DNA from: an uncultured Burkholderiales bacterium
GTDB lineage: Bacteria > Pseudomonadota > Gammaproteobacteria > Burkholderiales > Burkholderiaceae_C
Direction: 5' to 3'
Length of the DNA: 44,565 bases
NCBI GenBank assembly: GCA_903935585.1
Contig: CAIZSE010000149.1
Span: forward strand, 1 to 44,565
A model generated the notes under the pieces. The model saw nothing but the letters and a program-made list of their open reading frames with translations. It had not been told where the DNA came from and searched no databases. This document shows positions 16,773 to 27,229 of the stretch, in pieces; within the stretch, counting starts at the first letter, position 1; each line of letters starts with the position of its first letter. The translations under genes and the position numbers were made by a program.

Positions 16773-17888
16773 TCAGGCGAACACGCCAGCAGTGTCTTGC
16801 ATGCGTGCTGATACTTCACCCAGTTGGTGCAAGGTGTCGCCAAATGCCATGTCCAGCTGCGTCAGTTTCTTGAAGTAATGGCTGACGATGTACTCGTCTG
16901 TCACGGCAATGCCACCGTGCAGTTGCACCGCTTGCTGGCCGATGAAACGCATGGACACGCCCAATTGGTATTTGGCACGGGCCATGGCGCGGCGGCGCTC
17001 TTCTTTGGGTGCGCTCAGCTTCAAGCTGGCGTAGTAGCTCATCGAGCGGCCCAGCTCCAATTGCATTTTCATGTCGGCCACGCGGTGGCGCAGGGCCTGA
17101 AAGCTGGCGATGGCAACACCAAACTGTTTGCGCGTGTTCATGTAGTCCACGGTGATGGCCAAAGTCTTGTCCATCACGCCCACGGCTTCAGCGCAGGCGC
17201 AGGCCATGCCGATGTCCACGGCTTCTTCGAGGGCGGTCAGACCGTTCAGCGTGACGAGCTGCGCCGATGCCTGGTGGAGCACCACTTCGGCGGCGCGTGA
17301 GCCGTCTTGTGTGACATAGGCTTGTGTGCTCACGCCACTGGCTTTGCGTTCCACCAGGAACATTGCGATTTGGTTGTTCACAGTGGCAGGCACCAAATAA
17401 GCATCGGCCTGGTCGCCCACGGCCACCACGCTCTTGGTGCCGCTCACGGTCCAGGCGCCGCCCGATTCGCTGGCCTGTGCGACGCAACGGTTCAGTTGGT
17501 AGCGGGCAGCGCGCTCCTGGTAGGCCAGCACCACGATCGCTTCACCTGAAGCCATGCGGGGCAGCCAGGCGGTTTGCAAGGCCGCAGGGGCGTGGGTTTG
17601 CAGTGTCGCGCTGGCGATCAGGGTCTGGGTCAGAGGTTCGAGCACGATGCCGCGGCCAAGCTCTTCCATGGTGACCATGGCTTCGGTCGGGCCCATGCCC
17701 ATGCCGCCATTGTCTTCGCTCACATACAGACCGGTCAGGCCCAGCTCGGCCAACTCGCCGTAGGCTGCGCGGTCAAAACCACCGGCAGCCACGATGGCGC
17801 GCCGACGATCGAAGTTGTAGGCTTTGTCCACCCATTTGCGCACCGCATCACGCAATTGTTCTTGGTCGTCTGAAAAATCGAAATCCAT
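16773..17888 (-). CDS. Acyl-CoA dehydrogenase, probable beta-type partner
   Basis: This 371-residue acyl-CoA-dehydrogenase-fold protein starts MDFDFSDDQEQLRDAVRKWV. The fold shows the N-terminal helical part, the middle sheet (LVPATVNNQIAMFLVERK), and the C-terminal helices with QAVQLHGGIAVTDEYIVSHYFKKL. The usual acyl-CoA dehydrogenase signature in the middle domain (xxSExxxGSD) is poorly matched (VLAYQERAARYQLNRCV), and the C-terminal YEGT-type segment is absent. It starts 17 bases after the neighbouring dehydrogenase gene, with an AAGGA ribosome site. Two unlike, adjacent dehydrogenase genes are the pattern seen for heteromeric acyl-CoA dehydrogenases in actinobacterial steroid side-chain degradation. 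Substrate unknown. Confidence 0.9.
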   Translation of the reverse strand: MDFDFSDDQEQLRDAVRKWVDKAYNFDRRRAIVAAGGFDRAAYGELAELGLTGLYVSEDNGGMGMGPTEAMVTMEELGRGIVLEPLTQTLIASATLQTHAPAALQTAWLPRMASGEAIVVLAYQERAARYQLNRCVAQASESGGAWTVSGTKSVVAVGDQADAYLVPATVNNQIAMFLVERKASGVSTQAYVTQDGSRAAEVVLHQASAQLVTLNGLTALEEAVDIGMACACAEAVGVMDKTLAITVDYMNTRKQFGVAIASFQALRHRVADMKMQLELGRSMSYYASLKLSAPKEERRRAMARAKYQLGVSMRFIGQQAVQLHGGIAVTDEYIVSHYFKKLTQLDMAFGDTLHQLGEVSARMQDTAGVFA

Positions 17889-17905
17889 TTTGAAATCCTT
17901 TCGGG

Positions 17906-19087
17906 TCAGCCGAGCACGGTTTGCGCGACGATGTTGCGTTGCACTTCGTTGCTGCCGCCATAAATGGTGGTCTTGCGCATGTTGAAGTAGTTGGCGGCCA
18001 GCGGCGCATTGGACAGCACGCCGCCAGGGAAATCACCTTGCCAGCCAGATTCCATGGCTTCAAAAATGCAGGGCAGGCTGAAGGGGCCAGCGGCCAGCAT
18101 CATGAGCTCGCTGTAGCGCTGCTGGATTTCACTGCCCCTGATCTTCAGAAGACCTGCGATGTCCAGCGAATTTTTGCCCGATTTCTCTGCCGACAGCACA
18201 CGCAACACCAGCATTTCGAGCGCCACGATGTCGACTTCGAGCTTGGCAATCTCGTCCCGGAAGCGAAGGTCGTCGTAAACCCCTTCGGCTTTGGCGATGC
18301 GCTTGAGGCGCTCCAGTTCGCGCTTGGCCCGGTTCACATCGGCAATGTTGGTTCGCTCGTGGGCCAGCAAGTGCTTGGCGTAGTTCCAGCCCTTGTTTTC
18401 TTCGCCCACCAGGTTTTCGGCAGGCACTTCGACGTTGTCAAACCAGACTTCGTTGACTTCGCACTCGCCGTCCAACAGCTTGATCGGGCGCACGGTGATG
18501 CCGGGTGACTTCATGTCGATCAGCAAAAAGGAGATGCCGGTTTGTGGCTTGCCTTCGGTGCTGGTGCGCACCAGGCAGAAGATCCATTCACCGTATTGGC
18601 CCAGGGTGGTCCAGGTTTTTTGGCCGTTCACGATGTATTTGTCGCCCACGCGTTCAGCGCGGGTTTTCAGCGACGCGAGGTCCGAGCCTGAGCCCGGTTC
18701 GCTGTAGCCCTGGCTCCACCAGACTTCGCCGCTGGCGATGCCGGGCAAAAAGCGTTTTTGTTGCTCGGCATTGCCAAAAGCCATGATCACGGGGGCCACC
18801 ATCACGGGGCCAAACGGAACAACGCGGGGGGCGCCGGCCAAGGCACATTCTTCTTCAAACAGGTGTTTTTGAATGGCCGTCCAGCCCGGACCGCCAAATT
18901 GGCTGGGCCAACCCCAGCCCAGCCAGCCTTTTTTGCCCAATATTTTTGCCCAGCGCTGCATGTCATCGCGTGTCAGGCGCATGGCACTGTGGACTTTGCG
19001 GGCCAGGTCTGCAGGCAAGTTGTCCTTGACCCAGGTGCGAATCTCGTCACGAAATGCGAGCTCTTCGGGGGTGAATGCCAAATCCAT
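17906..19087 (-). CDS. Acyl-CoA dehydrogenase
   Basis: This 393-residue flavoprotein probably oxidises an acyl-CoA to the 2-enoyl-CoA, passing electrons to ETF. The FAD/substrate signature is GYSEPGSGSDLASL in the middle domain, followed by NGQKTWTT. The C-terminus carries TIYGGSNEVQRNIVA, a GG version of the YEGTSEIQ segment, common in the long and branched-substrate FadE group. ATG 19087 is chosen because GGAGA lies about ten bases upstream and the family N-terminus begins MDLAFTPEELAFRDEIR; a longer open frame reaches 19219. It is the first of a two-gene set with the dehydrogenase at 16773 and is divergent from purN. Confidence 0.94.
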   Translation of the reverse strand: MDLAFTPEELAFRDEIRTWVKDNLPADLARKVHSAMRLTRDDMQRWAKILGKKGWLGWGWPSQFGGPGWTAIQKHLFEEECALAGAPRVVPFGPVMVAPVIMAFGNAEQQKRFLPGIASGEVWWSQGYSEPGSGSDLASLKTRAERVGDKYIVNGQKTWTTLGQYGEWIFCLVRTSTEGKPQTGISFLLIDMKSPGITVRPIKLLDGECEVNEVWFDNVEVPAENLVGEENKGWNYAKHLLAHERTNIADVNRAKRELERLKRIAKAEGVYDDLRFRDEIAKLEVDIVALEMLVLRVLSAEKSGKNSLDIAGLLKIRGSEIQQRYSELMMLAAGPFSLPCIFEAMESGWQGDFPGGVLSNAPLAANYFNMRKTTIYGGSNEVQRNIVAQTVLG

Positions 19088-19244
19088 GGGGAACTTTCTC
19101 CGGTGGGGTGGTGGGGCGTCGGTTGAAGGCTGCGCCATCAAAAACAAACGGTCGTGCTTTTTATCATGCGCAGCGTGTTCAGGCCTGTCCTTGGTGCGAC
19201 AAAAGCCGGTTTGTCGCAAGTGTGCAGGGATAATTCATTCCTGC

Positions 19245-19835
19245 ATGAAAAACATTGTCATTTTGATTTCCGGCTCGGGCTCGAACATGGCCGCCATTGT
19301 CGATGCTGCCGAGCAAGGCCGTTGGGCTGAGCGATTGAACGCCCGCGTGGCCGCCGTTGTGAGCAATCGGGCCGATGCCCAGGGCTTGCGTGTGGCGCAA
19401 GCGCATGGCCTTGCCACGGGGGTGCTGGACCACAAGGCTTTCGAGAGCCGCGAGGCATTCGATGCCGCCTTGATGGCCGAAATTGACCGGTTTTCCCCAG
19501 ACCTGGTGGTGTTGGCCGGCTTCATGCGCATCCTCACACCAGGTTTTGTGGCGCATTACGAGGGGCGACTGCTCAATATCCACCCGTCTCTGCTGCCCGC
19601 TTTCCCGGGGCTTGACACGCACCAGCGGGCCATCGATGCAGGCTGCCAGTTTGCCGGGGCCACGGTGCACCAGGTCACCCCTCAACTGGACCACGGCGGC
19701 ATTTTGGCTCAGGCGGTGGTGCCGATCATGCCCGGGGACACCGCCGATGTGCTGGCGGCTCGGGTGCTCACGCAAGAGCACCTCATTTACCCCCGTGCCA
19801 TCGCCGATTTTTTGCGTTTGAAAAAATCAAGCTGA
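19245..19835 (+). CDS. purN: Phosphoribosylglycinamide formyltransferase (folate-dependent)
   Basis: This 196-residue GAR transformylase transfers a formyl group from 10-formyltetrahydrofolate to GAR in the third step of purine synthesis. Catalytic residues are all present: Asn111 and His113 in NIHPSLLPAFPG, and Asp149 in PQLDHGG. The phosphate loop is SGSGSN (9-14). ATG 19245 gives the standard MKNIVILISGSGSN start; an open frame upstream overlaps the divergent dehydrogenase gene and is not used. A folate-independent GAR transformylase, PurT, is encoded at 36570 in the same window. Confidence 0.97.
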   Translation: MKNIVILISGSGSNMAAIVDAAEQGRWAERLNARVAAVVSNRADAQGLRVAQAHGLATGVLDHKAFESREAFDAALMAEIDRFSPDLVVLAGFMRILTPGFVAHYEGRLLNIHPSLLPAFPGLDTHQRAIDAGCQFAGATVHQVTPQLDHGGILAQAVVPIMPGDTADVLAARVLTQEHLIYPRAIADFLRLKKSS

Positions 19836-19863
19836 GCCTGAGGGGCCTGCCGTTCAGGAAAGG

Positions 19864-20100
19864 TCAATCGCCGATCCGTTCAAATCGTGCCTGCACCTTG
19901 CCGTTGAATTCGGCCACATCCGCAAACATGGCTTCTGGCCGAACCCACTGGCCTTGTTCGCCATAAAGAGCCTGGTAAAGCGTCATGGGCTGCAGGTCTT
20001 CGCTGTGGCGCACGGTGCCCAGCACCCGGTACAGGCCGCCTTTGTAATGTCTGTAAAGGCCTTTGGGCGTTTCGATCAGTGGCGGAAGTGGCTCGGACAT
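19864..20100 (-). CDS. DUF1653 family small protein
   Basis: This 78-residue soluble protein matches the DUF1653 pattern, with YRHYKGGLYRVLGTVRHSE (residues 16-34), then LYQALYGEQGQWVRPEAMF, and an aromatic C-terminus. The family is widespread and small, with no established biochemical role. It is convergent with purN and divergent from the RsmB-family gene (57 bases), with which it may share a promoter region. Confidence 0.88.
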   Translation of the reverse strand: MSEPLPPLIETPKGLYRHYKGGLYRVLGTVRHSEDLQPMTLYQALYGEQGQWVRPEAMFADVAEFNGKVQARFERIGD

Positions 20101-20157
20101 GGGCGCTTTCTGGGGTGGGGTTCATTCTGCAAGGGCGGGGATGGGACAATAGACCCC

Positions 20158-21456
20158 ATGCATCCAAAAGCCCTTTTAGACGCCTGTGCCGATCTGGTCA
20201 GGCTGTGCCTCCAATTTGAACACCCCGCCGATGCAGTCGTGTCGCGTTATTTTCGCGAGCACCGAGCCCTTGGCCCCCGTGAGCGCGCCACCCTGGCAGA
20301 AACGGCGTTTGCCGTGCTGCGCAAAAAATTGTTGTTTGAGCAGCTGGCCCGCTCGGGCTCAGGCCCCAAAGAACGCAAGCTCGCGATTTTGGGGTTCTTT
20401 GGCCCGCGCGACTTTCTGGCTGCCGCACTCAGCGATGCCGAAAAACAATGGCTGGCCACCTGTGACGCCATTCCGGCCAGTGCCCTGATGGCCCCGCACC
20501 GCCACAACCTGCCCGAATGGATGGCGCAGGCCCTGCAAGCCCAGCTGGGTGAGGATTTCTGGCTGCTGGCCCAGAACCTGCAGGAACCGGCACCACTGGA
20601 TTTGCGCGTCAACATGCTGCAATCCAAACGCAGCGAGATTCAAAAAGAGTTGGCGCAAGCCGGCATCGCGTCCAAACCCACGCCTTACTCACCTTGGGGT
20701 TTGCGGTTGGAGACCAAGCCCGCTTTGCAGCGCACCGATGCCTTCACCCGTGGCGCCATTGAAGTGCAGGACGAGGGTTCGCAGTTGCTGGCCTTGCTGG
20801 TGGACGCTCACCGGGGCGAAATGGTGGTGGATTTTTGTGCGGGCGCTGGCGGTAAAACGCTCGCCTTGGGCGCGTCCATGCGCAGCACCGGTCGCCTGTA
20901 TGCGTTTGATGTGTCAGGCCATCGGCTGGATGCGATGAAGCCCCGCATGGCCCGCAGCGGCCTGTCCAACGTGCACCCGGCAGCCATCGCACACGAGCGC
21001 GATGACCGCGTCAAGCGCTTGGCGGGCAAGATCGACCGGGTGCTGGTTGATGCCCCTTGCTCGGGCTTGGGCACCTTGCGCCGCAACCCCGACTTGAAAT
21101 GGCGCCAAAAGCCCCAAGCTGTGCAAGAGTTGACCGAGAAGCAGCAAGCCATCTTGCAAAGTGCCTCTCGCTTGGTCAAGTCTGGCGGGCGGTTGGTGTA
21201 TGCAACCTGCAGTCTTTTGCCGGAAGAAAACGAGCTGATCGCGCAAGCCTTTGGTGCCGCCAACCCCGACTTCGTTCCCTTGAACGTGGCCGAGGAACTG
21301 GAGCGGCTGAAGGTGCCGGACGCAGCCAGTTTGTGCTCCCCTGCGCCATCGGGCGATGCCAACCCCGATGCCCCGCCTGGCGGCACATTCCTGAGGTTAT
21401 GGCCCCACCGCCACGCCACAGATGGTTTTTTTGCCGCAGCATGGGTCAGAAAGTAA
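20158..21456 (+). CDS. RsmB/NOP-family rRNA cytosine-5 methyltransferase
   Basis: This 432-residue S-adenosylmethionine-dependent RNA m5C methyltransferase has an N-terminal helical region and a C-terminal Rossmann domain. The cofactor motif is DFCAGAGGKT, with the catalytic cysteines in VDAPCSG (Cys301) and ATCS (Cys351), both conserved as in RsmB/Fmu. The N-terminal part is a degenerate NusB-like domain. The usual target is 16S rRNA, but RsmB-like and RsmF-like paralogues differ. ATG 20158 follows an AT-rich GACAAT about eight bases upstream, which may be its promoter -10 box. An open frame extends upstream over the DUF1653 gene but lacks family similarity. Confidence 0.93.
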   Translation: MHPKALLDACADLVRLCLQFEHPADAVVSRYFREHRALGPRERATLAETAFAVLRKKLLFEQLARSGSGPKERKLAILGFFGPRDFLAAALSDAEKQWLATCDAIPASALMAPHRHNLPEWMAQALQAQLGEDFWLLAQNLQEPAPLDLRVNMLQSKRSEIQKELAQAGIASKPTPYSPWGLRLETKPALQRTDAFTRGAIEVQDEGSQLLALLVDAHRGEMVVDFCAGAGGKTLALGASMRSTGRLYAFDVSGHRLDAMKPRMARSGLSNVHPAAIAHERDDRVKRLAGKIDRVLVDAPCSGLGTLRRNPDLKWRQKPQAVQELTEKQQAILQSASRLVKSGGRLVYATCSLLPEENELIAQAFGAANPDFVPLNVAEELERLKVPDAASLCSPAPSGDANPDAPPGGTFLRLWPHRHATDGFFAAAWVRK

Positions 21457-21567
21457 ATTTTCTGATTCATTCTGTTCGGATTCGGTGGAAATAGCTGTCT
21501 TTTTGACGGCGGAAAACTTAAAATCGACAAATTGCCTGAAATCAGGCGTCAGTAGAAAGACAAACTC

Positions 21568-22779
21568 ATGTTGTTGCCTGATTGGGCCTTTTTGGATTCC
21601 GTGATTCAGTGGATGGGCCATGGCCTGTTTGACTTCTCTTGGTGGCAAATGCTGTTGATCACCTTGGGCCTGACCCACATCACCATCGCCAGCGTGACCA
21701 TTTTTCTGCACCGTCACCAGGCGCACCGTGCTTTGGACTTGCACGCGATCCCTTCCCACTTTTTTCGTTTCTGGCTCTGGCTGACCACGGGCCAGGTGAC
21801 CAAGGAATGGGCGGCCATTCACCGCAAGCACCATGCCAAATGTGAACAAGCCGAAGACCCTCACAGCCCGCATGTGTACGGCATCAAAACTGTGTTGTTG
21901 ACCGGTGCCGAGCTTTACCGCAAGGAATCCAAGAACCTGGAGACCATGAAGCGCTTTGGACATGGCACGCCAGACGACTGGCTTGAGCGCAACCTGTACA
22001 CCCGTTTTTCGTGGCAGGGCGTTGCCCTGATGCTGATCATCGATGTGGCGCTGTTTGGCTTTCTGGGCCTGACGGTCTGGGCGGTTCAGATGGCCTGGAT
22101 CCCGATCACTGCCGCGGGCCTCATCAACGGCGCCGCGCATTATTGGGGTTACCGCAATTTTGAGGCGCATGACGCCAGCACCAACATTTCGCCTTGGGGC
22201 ATTCTGATTGGTGGCGAAGAGTTGCACAACAACCACCACACTTACCCCACATCGGCTAAGTTGTCGGTCAAACCCTATGAGTTCGACATCGGCTGGTTGT
22301 ACATTCGCATTCTTGAAACCATGGGTCTGGCCACCGTCAAGAAAACCCCGCCCCGTCTGGCATACGGCGACATCCGCCCCGTGGCCGATGAGAAGACGCT
22401 GGAAGCCTTGATTGCCAACCGCTACGAAGTGATGGCCGGTTATGCACGCAATGTGCGCACTGTGATGCAGCAAGAAGCCAGCAAACTCAAGCTCGACGCC
22501 AATGCATTGCAAGCTGCTCAACGCTGGTTGCATCGTGACAGCGCCAAGGTTCCTGCCTCCGCACAAGCACAGCTCAGGCAAGCCCGGGCAGCCAGCCCTG
22601 TGCTCGACAAAATGGTGCAAATGCGAGAAGAGCTCAGCCAAATCTGGCTGAACACCTCACATTCGCGTGAACAACTGGCCGCTGATCTGCAAGCCTGGTG
22701 CCGCCGTGCCGAAGAAAGCGGAATCGCTGCTTTGCAAGACTTCTCTGTGAAGTTGAGGGCTGTTCGCCAGGTCGCCTGA
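21568..22779 (+). CDS. Acyl-CoA / fatty-acid desaturase (delta-9 type)
   Basis: This 403-residue inner-membrane di-iron desaturase is of the stearoyl-CoA-desaturase type. The three histidine boxes are HRHQAHR (48-54), HRKHH (85-89) and HNNHH (220-224). At least four membrane helices are visible. The enzyme probably introduces a cis double bond into saturated acyl chains to adjust membrane fluidity. The last 130 or so residues, after KKTPPRLAYGD, are soluble and helical, which fits a family extension in Burkholderiales. The gene stands alone, with a good terminator downstream. Confidence 0.95.
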   Translation: MLLPDWAFLDSVIQWMGHGLFDFSWWQMLLITLGLTHITIASVTIFLHRHQAHRALDLHAIPSHFFRFWLWLTTGQVTKEWAAIHRKHHAKCEQAEDPHSPHVYGIKTVLLTGAELYRKESKNLETMKRFGHGTPDDWLERNLYTRFSWQGVALMLIIDVALFGFLGLTVWAVQMAWIPITAAGLINGAAHYWGYRNFEAHDASTNISPWGILIGGEELHNNHHTYPTSAKLSVKPYEFDIGWLYIRILETMGLATVKKTPPRLAYGDIRPVADEKTLEALIANRYEVMAGYARNVRTVMQQEASKLKLDANALQAAQRWLHRDSAKVPASAQAQLRQARAASPVLDKMVQMREELSQIWLNTSHSREQLAADLQAWCRRAEESGIAALQDFSVKLRAVRQVA

Positions 22780-22799
22780 TCCTTTTCGCGTTCAGACAA

Positions 22800-22827
22800 A
22801 CAGGGCCTTCGGGCCCTGTCTGCTTTT
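22800..22827 (+). terminator. Intrinsic terminator after desaturase gene
   Basis: CAGGGCC-TTCG-GGCCCTG is a seven-pair stem with a stable TTCG tetraloop, followed by TCTGCTTTT. It lies 20 bases past the stop. Confidence 0.8.
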
Positions 22828-22985
22828 GGGTGGCGCTTCTTGGAGTAACTCCACGCAACAGTGCCGTCAGGGGTCAAGCCCTATGGCGCTGTTGAATGTC
22901 AGGAGGCAAGTGTCGGCGCCTCTCGGTGAAGTCCCCGGTTTTTGCCAAATGTCCAAGTGCATGCCCAGCGATTGCGCTCAGCCAT

Positions 22986-23018
22986 AAAAAAACCCGCTGT
23001 CAGAACAGCGGGTTTTTT
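22986..23018. terminator. Terminator of the rpmB-rpmG operon
   Basis: AACCCGCTGT and ACAGCGGGTT form a ten-pair stem around CAGA. It has A residues on one side and six T residues on the other, so it works in both directions. It lies 22 bases beyond the rpmG stop. Between it and the desaturase terminator (22828-22985) I see no gene or site. Confidence 0.88.
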
Positions 23019-23040
23019 GGGATACAAAGCTCAGGCTGAA

Positions 23041-23211
23041 TTACTTCAGCTTGATTTCCTTGTATTCAACGTGCTTGCGAGCTTTTGGGTCGAACTTCAT
23101 GATCGACATTTTCTCGGGCATTGTTTTCTTGTTTTTGCTGGTCGTGTAGAAATGACCAGTGCCAGCTGTGGATTCCAGCTTGATTTTTTCGCGTCCGCCT
23201 TTGGTTGCCAT
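23041..23211 (-). CDS. rpmG: 50S ribosomal protein L33
   Basis: This 56-residue protein reads [20 protein letters not shown], then [20 protein letters not shown], and ends EYKEIKLK. This is the cysteine-free form of L33, typical of Proteobacteria and not needing zinc. It is the second gene of rpmB-rpmG, 26 bases after rpmB, and is followed by a terminator. Confidence 0.97.
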   Translation of the reverse strand: MATKGGREKIKLESTAGTGHFYTTSKNKKTMPEKMSIMKFDPKARKHVEYKEIKLK

Positions 23212-23237
23212 GGTGTATGACTCCTAATGTTCTGGGT

Positions 23238-23471
23238 TTAGGCTTGGCCACGTTCGCGCAGGTCTGCGAGAACGGCATCAATGCCATTTTTATCGATCAG
23301 GCGCAGAGCGGCGCTGGAAACGCGCAGACGCACCCAACGGTTTTCTGTTTCAACCCAGAAACGACGGTATTGCAGGTTCGGCAAGAACCGGCGCTTGGTT
23401 TTGTTGTTGGCGTGGGAAACATTGTTTCCCGTCATTGGGCCTTTGCCCGTTACTTCGCATACGCGTGCCAT
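23238..23471 (-). CDS. rpmB: 50S ribosomal protein L28
   Basis: This 77-residue protein begins [20 protein letters not shown] and ends [13 protein letters not shown]; the length is standard. The ATG at 23471 was chosen because the frame continues upstream without family similarity. It is the first gene of the rpmB-rpmG operon. The roughly 230 bases between it and trxB hold no evident gene; a promoter for rpmB is expected there but I could not pick one with confidence. Confidence 0.97.
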   Translation of the reverse strand: MARVCEVTGKGPMTGNNVSHANNKTKRRFLPNLQYRRFWVETENRWVRLRVSSAALRLIDKNGIDAVLADLRERGQA

Positions 23472-23698
23472 GAGGACACTCCGATAACATAAACAGCCGG
23501 TGCCGATGGGTCTCATGCTGAATTGCATGGGGCCTGGCGCTCCAGCCTCACCTCGCCAAGATGGGTGGCGGTATCCCAAATCACTGTTTCCAATATCCAG
23601 ACGAAAAGCCCGGATAAAAGCAGCAAAGCCTTGGATTATAGCCAGAAAGCGGCGCTTTTCCCATTTGGGCAAGGCGCGGCAGGCCAGGGGGAGTTTCC

Positions 23699-24760
<1,062 letters not shown>

Positions 24761-24821
24761 TCAGTTCGGGGTGCGCAATGCCGCAACGGCCGCTTGATCG
24801 GGTAAGCTTGAGGCCTAATTT

Positions 24822-27224
24822 ATGACCTATTCACTGCACACATTGACCAACCCTGCGGTCCAGGCCAAGGCGCTGGATGCACCGCAGTCTTTCTGGGCGC
24901 GATTTGCACAAGAAATTATCTTGTTGATGGGGGGCGCCTTGCTCTTGCTGTGCCTTTTGGCCTTGCTCAGCTATCAAGCTGCCGATCCCGCCTGGTCCAC
25001 CTCGGGCAGTGGTCAAGGCGTACGCAACTGGATTGGCCCTGCAGGGGCCTGGCTGGCGGATCTGGCTTATTTTGCGTTTGGCTATTCTGCCTGGTGGTGT
25101 CTGGCTGCTGCTGCCCGAGCTTGGTTGGTGGGCTTGGCCCGCTGGATGCGAGGCCCCTCGGATGAAGAAGAGTTTCCTCAATCTGCTGACTGGCGCCACA
25201 GCCGCTGGATTTTTTGGCTCGGCCTGGTGGTCTTGGTGGCGGCGAGCGCGAGCATTGAATGGGCCCGTTTGTACCGCCTGGAGGCGCATCTGCCTGGCCA
25301 TAGCGGCGGTGTGGTCGGCCATGTGGTGGGTAACGCCAGCGTGCACTGGTTTGGTTTTACCGGCGCTGCATTGATCGGCATCGCGCTGGTGGTGGCAGGT
25401 GCCGCCATGGTCTTTCGCTTTTCATGGGGCCAGTTGGCCGAGTCTGTCGGGGCCCGCATTGATGCTCTGATTCGGTCCCGCCATGTGAAGCGTGAAATTC
25501 AGGAAGATCTGGCATTGGGCCAAAAAGCTTTGCGTGAACGTGAAAAATCCATGCCCATGCAGGCCATCGAACCTCAATGGGACATGGACCATTTGCCCCT
25601 GGCTCCTGAGGGTCAGCTCGATCTGGAGCCCGTGCCTTTGTCCATGCCGTCGGTGCCTCCGATGGTGATTGAGCCTGCGGTCATGAACGTGCCGCGCAGT
25701 GATCGGGTGGTCAAGGAGCGCCAAAAACCACTCTTCACCGAATTGCCGGACAGCAAACTTCCGCAAGTGGATTTGCTGGACAGTTTGTCGACCCGTCAAG
25801 AGACGGTGTCTCCAGAAACGCTGGAAATGACCAGCCGTTTGATCGAGAAGAAACTGAAAGATTTTGGAGTCGATGTGCGCGTGGTGGCCGCTGCCCCGGG
25901 CCCTGTCATCACACGCTACGAAATTGAACCTGCCACGGGTGTCAAAGGTTCACAGGTGGTCAATCTGGCCAAAGACCTGGCGCGCTCGCTCAGTCTGGTG
26001 TCGATTCGGGTGATCGAGACGATTCCCGGCAAAAACTTCATGGCCTTGGAGTTGCCCAACGCCAAACGCCAGTCGATCAAACTGAGCGAAATTCTGGGCT
26101 CGCAGGTTTATCACGAAGCCAAGTCCATGCTGACCATGGGTCTGGGCAAGGACATCATCGGCAACCCGGTGGTGGCCGATCTGGCCAAGATGCCGCATGT
26201 GTTGGTGGCTGGTACCACCGGCTCGGGCAAGTCGGTGGGTATCAATGCCATGATTTTGTCGCTGCTCTACAAGGCCGAGGCACGCGATGTCAGATTGCTG
26301 ATGATCGACCCCAAGATGCTGGAGATGTCGGTCTATGAAGGCATCCCGCACTTGCTGGCCCCGGTGGTCACCGACATGCGTCAAGCTGCAAACGGTCTGA
26401 ACTGGTGTGTGGCCGAGATGGAAAAGCGCTACAAGCTGATGAGCAAAATGGGCGTGCGCAATCTGGCGGGCTACAACGCCAAGATCGACGAAGCCACGGC
26501 ACGCGAAGAGTTCATTTACAACCCCTTCAGCCTGACCCCGGACGATCCTGAGCCACTCAAGCGCCTGCCGCACATCGTGGTGGTGATCGACGAGCTGGCC
26601 GATTTGATGATGGTGGTGGGCAAGAAAATCGAAGAGCTGATTGCCCGGCTGGCCCAAAAAGCCCGTGCTGCGGGCATTCACTTGATTTTGGCCACCCAGC
26701 GTCCCAGCGTGGACGTGATCACCGGCCTGATCAAGGCCAACATCCCGACCCGGATCGCGTTCCAGGTGTCCAGCAAGATCGACAGCCGTACCATCCTCGA
26801 TCAGATGGGGGCTGAGGCCTTGCTGGGTATGGGTGACATGCTGTACATGCCTTCGGGGACAGGTTTCCCGATTCGTGTGCATGGTGCTTTTGTGAGCGAC
26901 GAAGAAGTGCACCGCGTGGTGAACTACCTCAAGAGCCAGGGCGAGCCCGATTACATCGAGGGCGTGTTGCAAGGCGGCACAGCGGACGATGATGGTGGCA
27001 TGCTCGGTGAGGGCGACAACAGCGAAAAAGACCCGATGTATGACCAAGCGGTCGAGGTGGTTTTGAAAAACCGCAAAGCCAGTATTTCACTGGTCCAGCG
27101 CCACCTCAAGATCGGCTACAACCGAGCCGCTCGTTTGGTTGAAGACATGGAAAAAGCCGGCTTGGTCAGCAGCATGAGCGGCAGCGGTCAGCGCGAAATT
27201 TTGGTGCCTGCCAGGGCCGAGTGA
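24822..27224 (+). CDS. ftsK: DNA translocase FtsK
   Basis: This 800-residue inner-membrane ATPase pumps chromosome DNA at the division septum and activates XerCD recombination at dif. It has about four or five N-terminal membrane helices (to about residue 205), a linker of about 100 residues that is much shorter than in E. coli, the motor domain (Walker A GTTGSGKS, 464-471; Walker B LLMIDPK, Asp496) and a C-terminal winged-helix gamma domain ([26 protein letters not shown]) that reads KOPS sites. ATG 24822 gives the usual length. The stop overlaps a potential GTG start of lolA. Confidence 0.97.
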   Translation: MTYSLHTLTNPAVQAKALDAPQSFWARFAQEIILLMGGALLLLCLLALLSYQAADPAWSTSGSGQGVRNWIGPAGAWLADLAYFAFGYSAWWCLAAAARAWLVGLARWMRGPSDEEEFPQSADWRHSRWIFWLGLVVLVAASASIEWARLYRLEAHLPGHSGGVVGHVVGNASVHWFGFTGAALIGIALVVAGAAMVFRFSWGQLAESVGARIDALIRSRHVKREIQEDLALGQKALREREKSMPMQAIEPQWDMDHLPLAPEGQLDLEPVPLSMPSVPPMVIEPAVMNVPRSDRVVKERQKPLFTELPDSKLPQVDLLDSLSTRQETVSPETLEMTSRLIEKKLKDFGVDVRVVAAAPGPVITRYEIEPATGVKGSQVVNLAKDLARSLSLVSIRVIETIPGKNFMALELPNAKRQSIKLSEILGSQVYHEAKSMLTMGLGKDIIGNPVVADLAKMPHVLVAGTTGSGKSVGINAMILSLLYKAEARDVRLLMIDPKMLEMSVYEGIPHLLAPVVTDMRQAANGLNWCVAEMEKRYKLMSKMGVRNLAGYNAKIDEATAREEFIYNPFSLTPDDPEPLKRLPHIVVVIDELADLMMVVGKKIEELIARLAQKARAAGIHLILATQRPSVDVITGLIKANIPTRIAFQVSSKIDSRTILDQMGAEALLGMGDMLYMPSGTGFPIRVHGAFVSDEEVHRVVNYLKSQGEPDYIEGVLQGGTADDDGGMLGEGDNSEKDPMYDQAVEVVLKNRKASISLVQRHLKIGYNRAARLVEDMEKAGLVSSMSGSGQREILVPARAE

Positions 27225-27229
27225 CACCC

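Noticed and set aside
19836..19863. Terminator between purN and the DUF1653 gene
   Set aside because: CCTGA/TCAGG pairs over a 12-base loop, with no T tract; too weak to call.
21397..22641. A 414-codon open frame on the minus strand opposite the desaturase
   Set aside because: The plus-strand frame has three histidine boxes and a family-length product. The minus frame is rich in His, Gln and Arg without any domain, as expected of a shadow in GC-rich DNA.
24816..24821. TAATTT immediately before the ftsK ATG as a -10 box
   Set aside because: A transcript starting seven bases past it would begin inside the ftsK coding region, so the start codon would be lost.
25950..27047. A 365-codon frame opposite ftsK
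   Set aside because: It mirrors the motor domain codons; composition is His- and Gln-rich and no family is recognisable.
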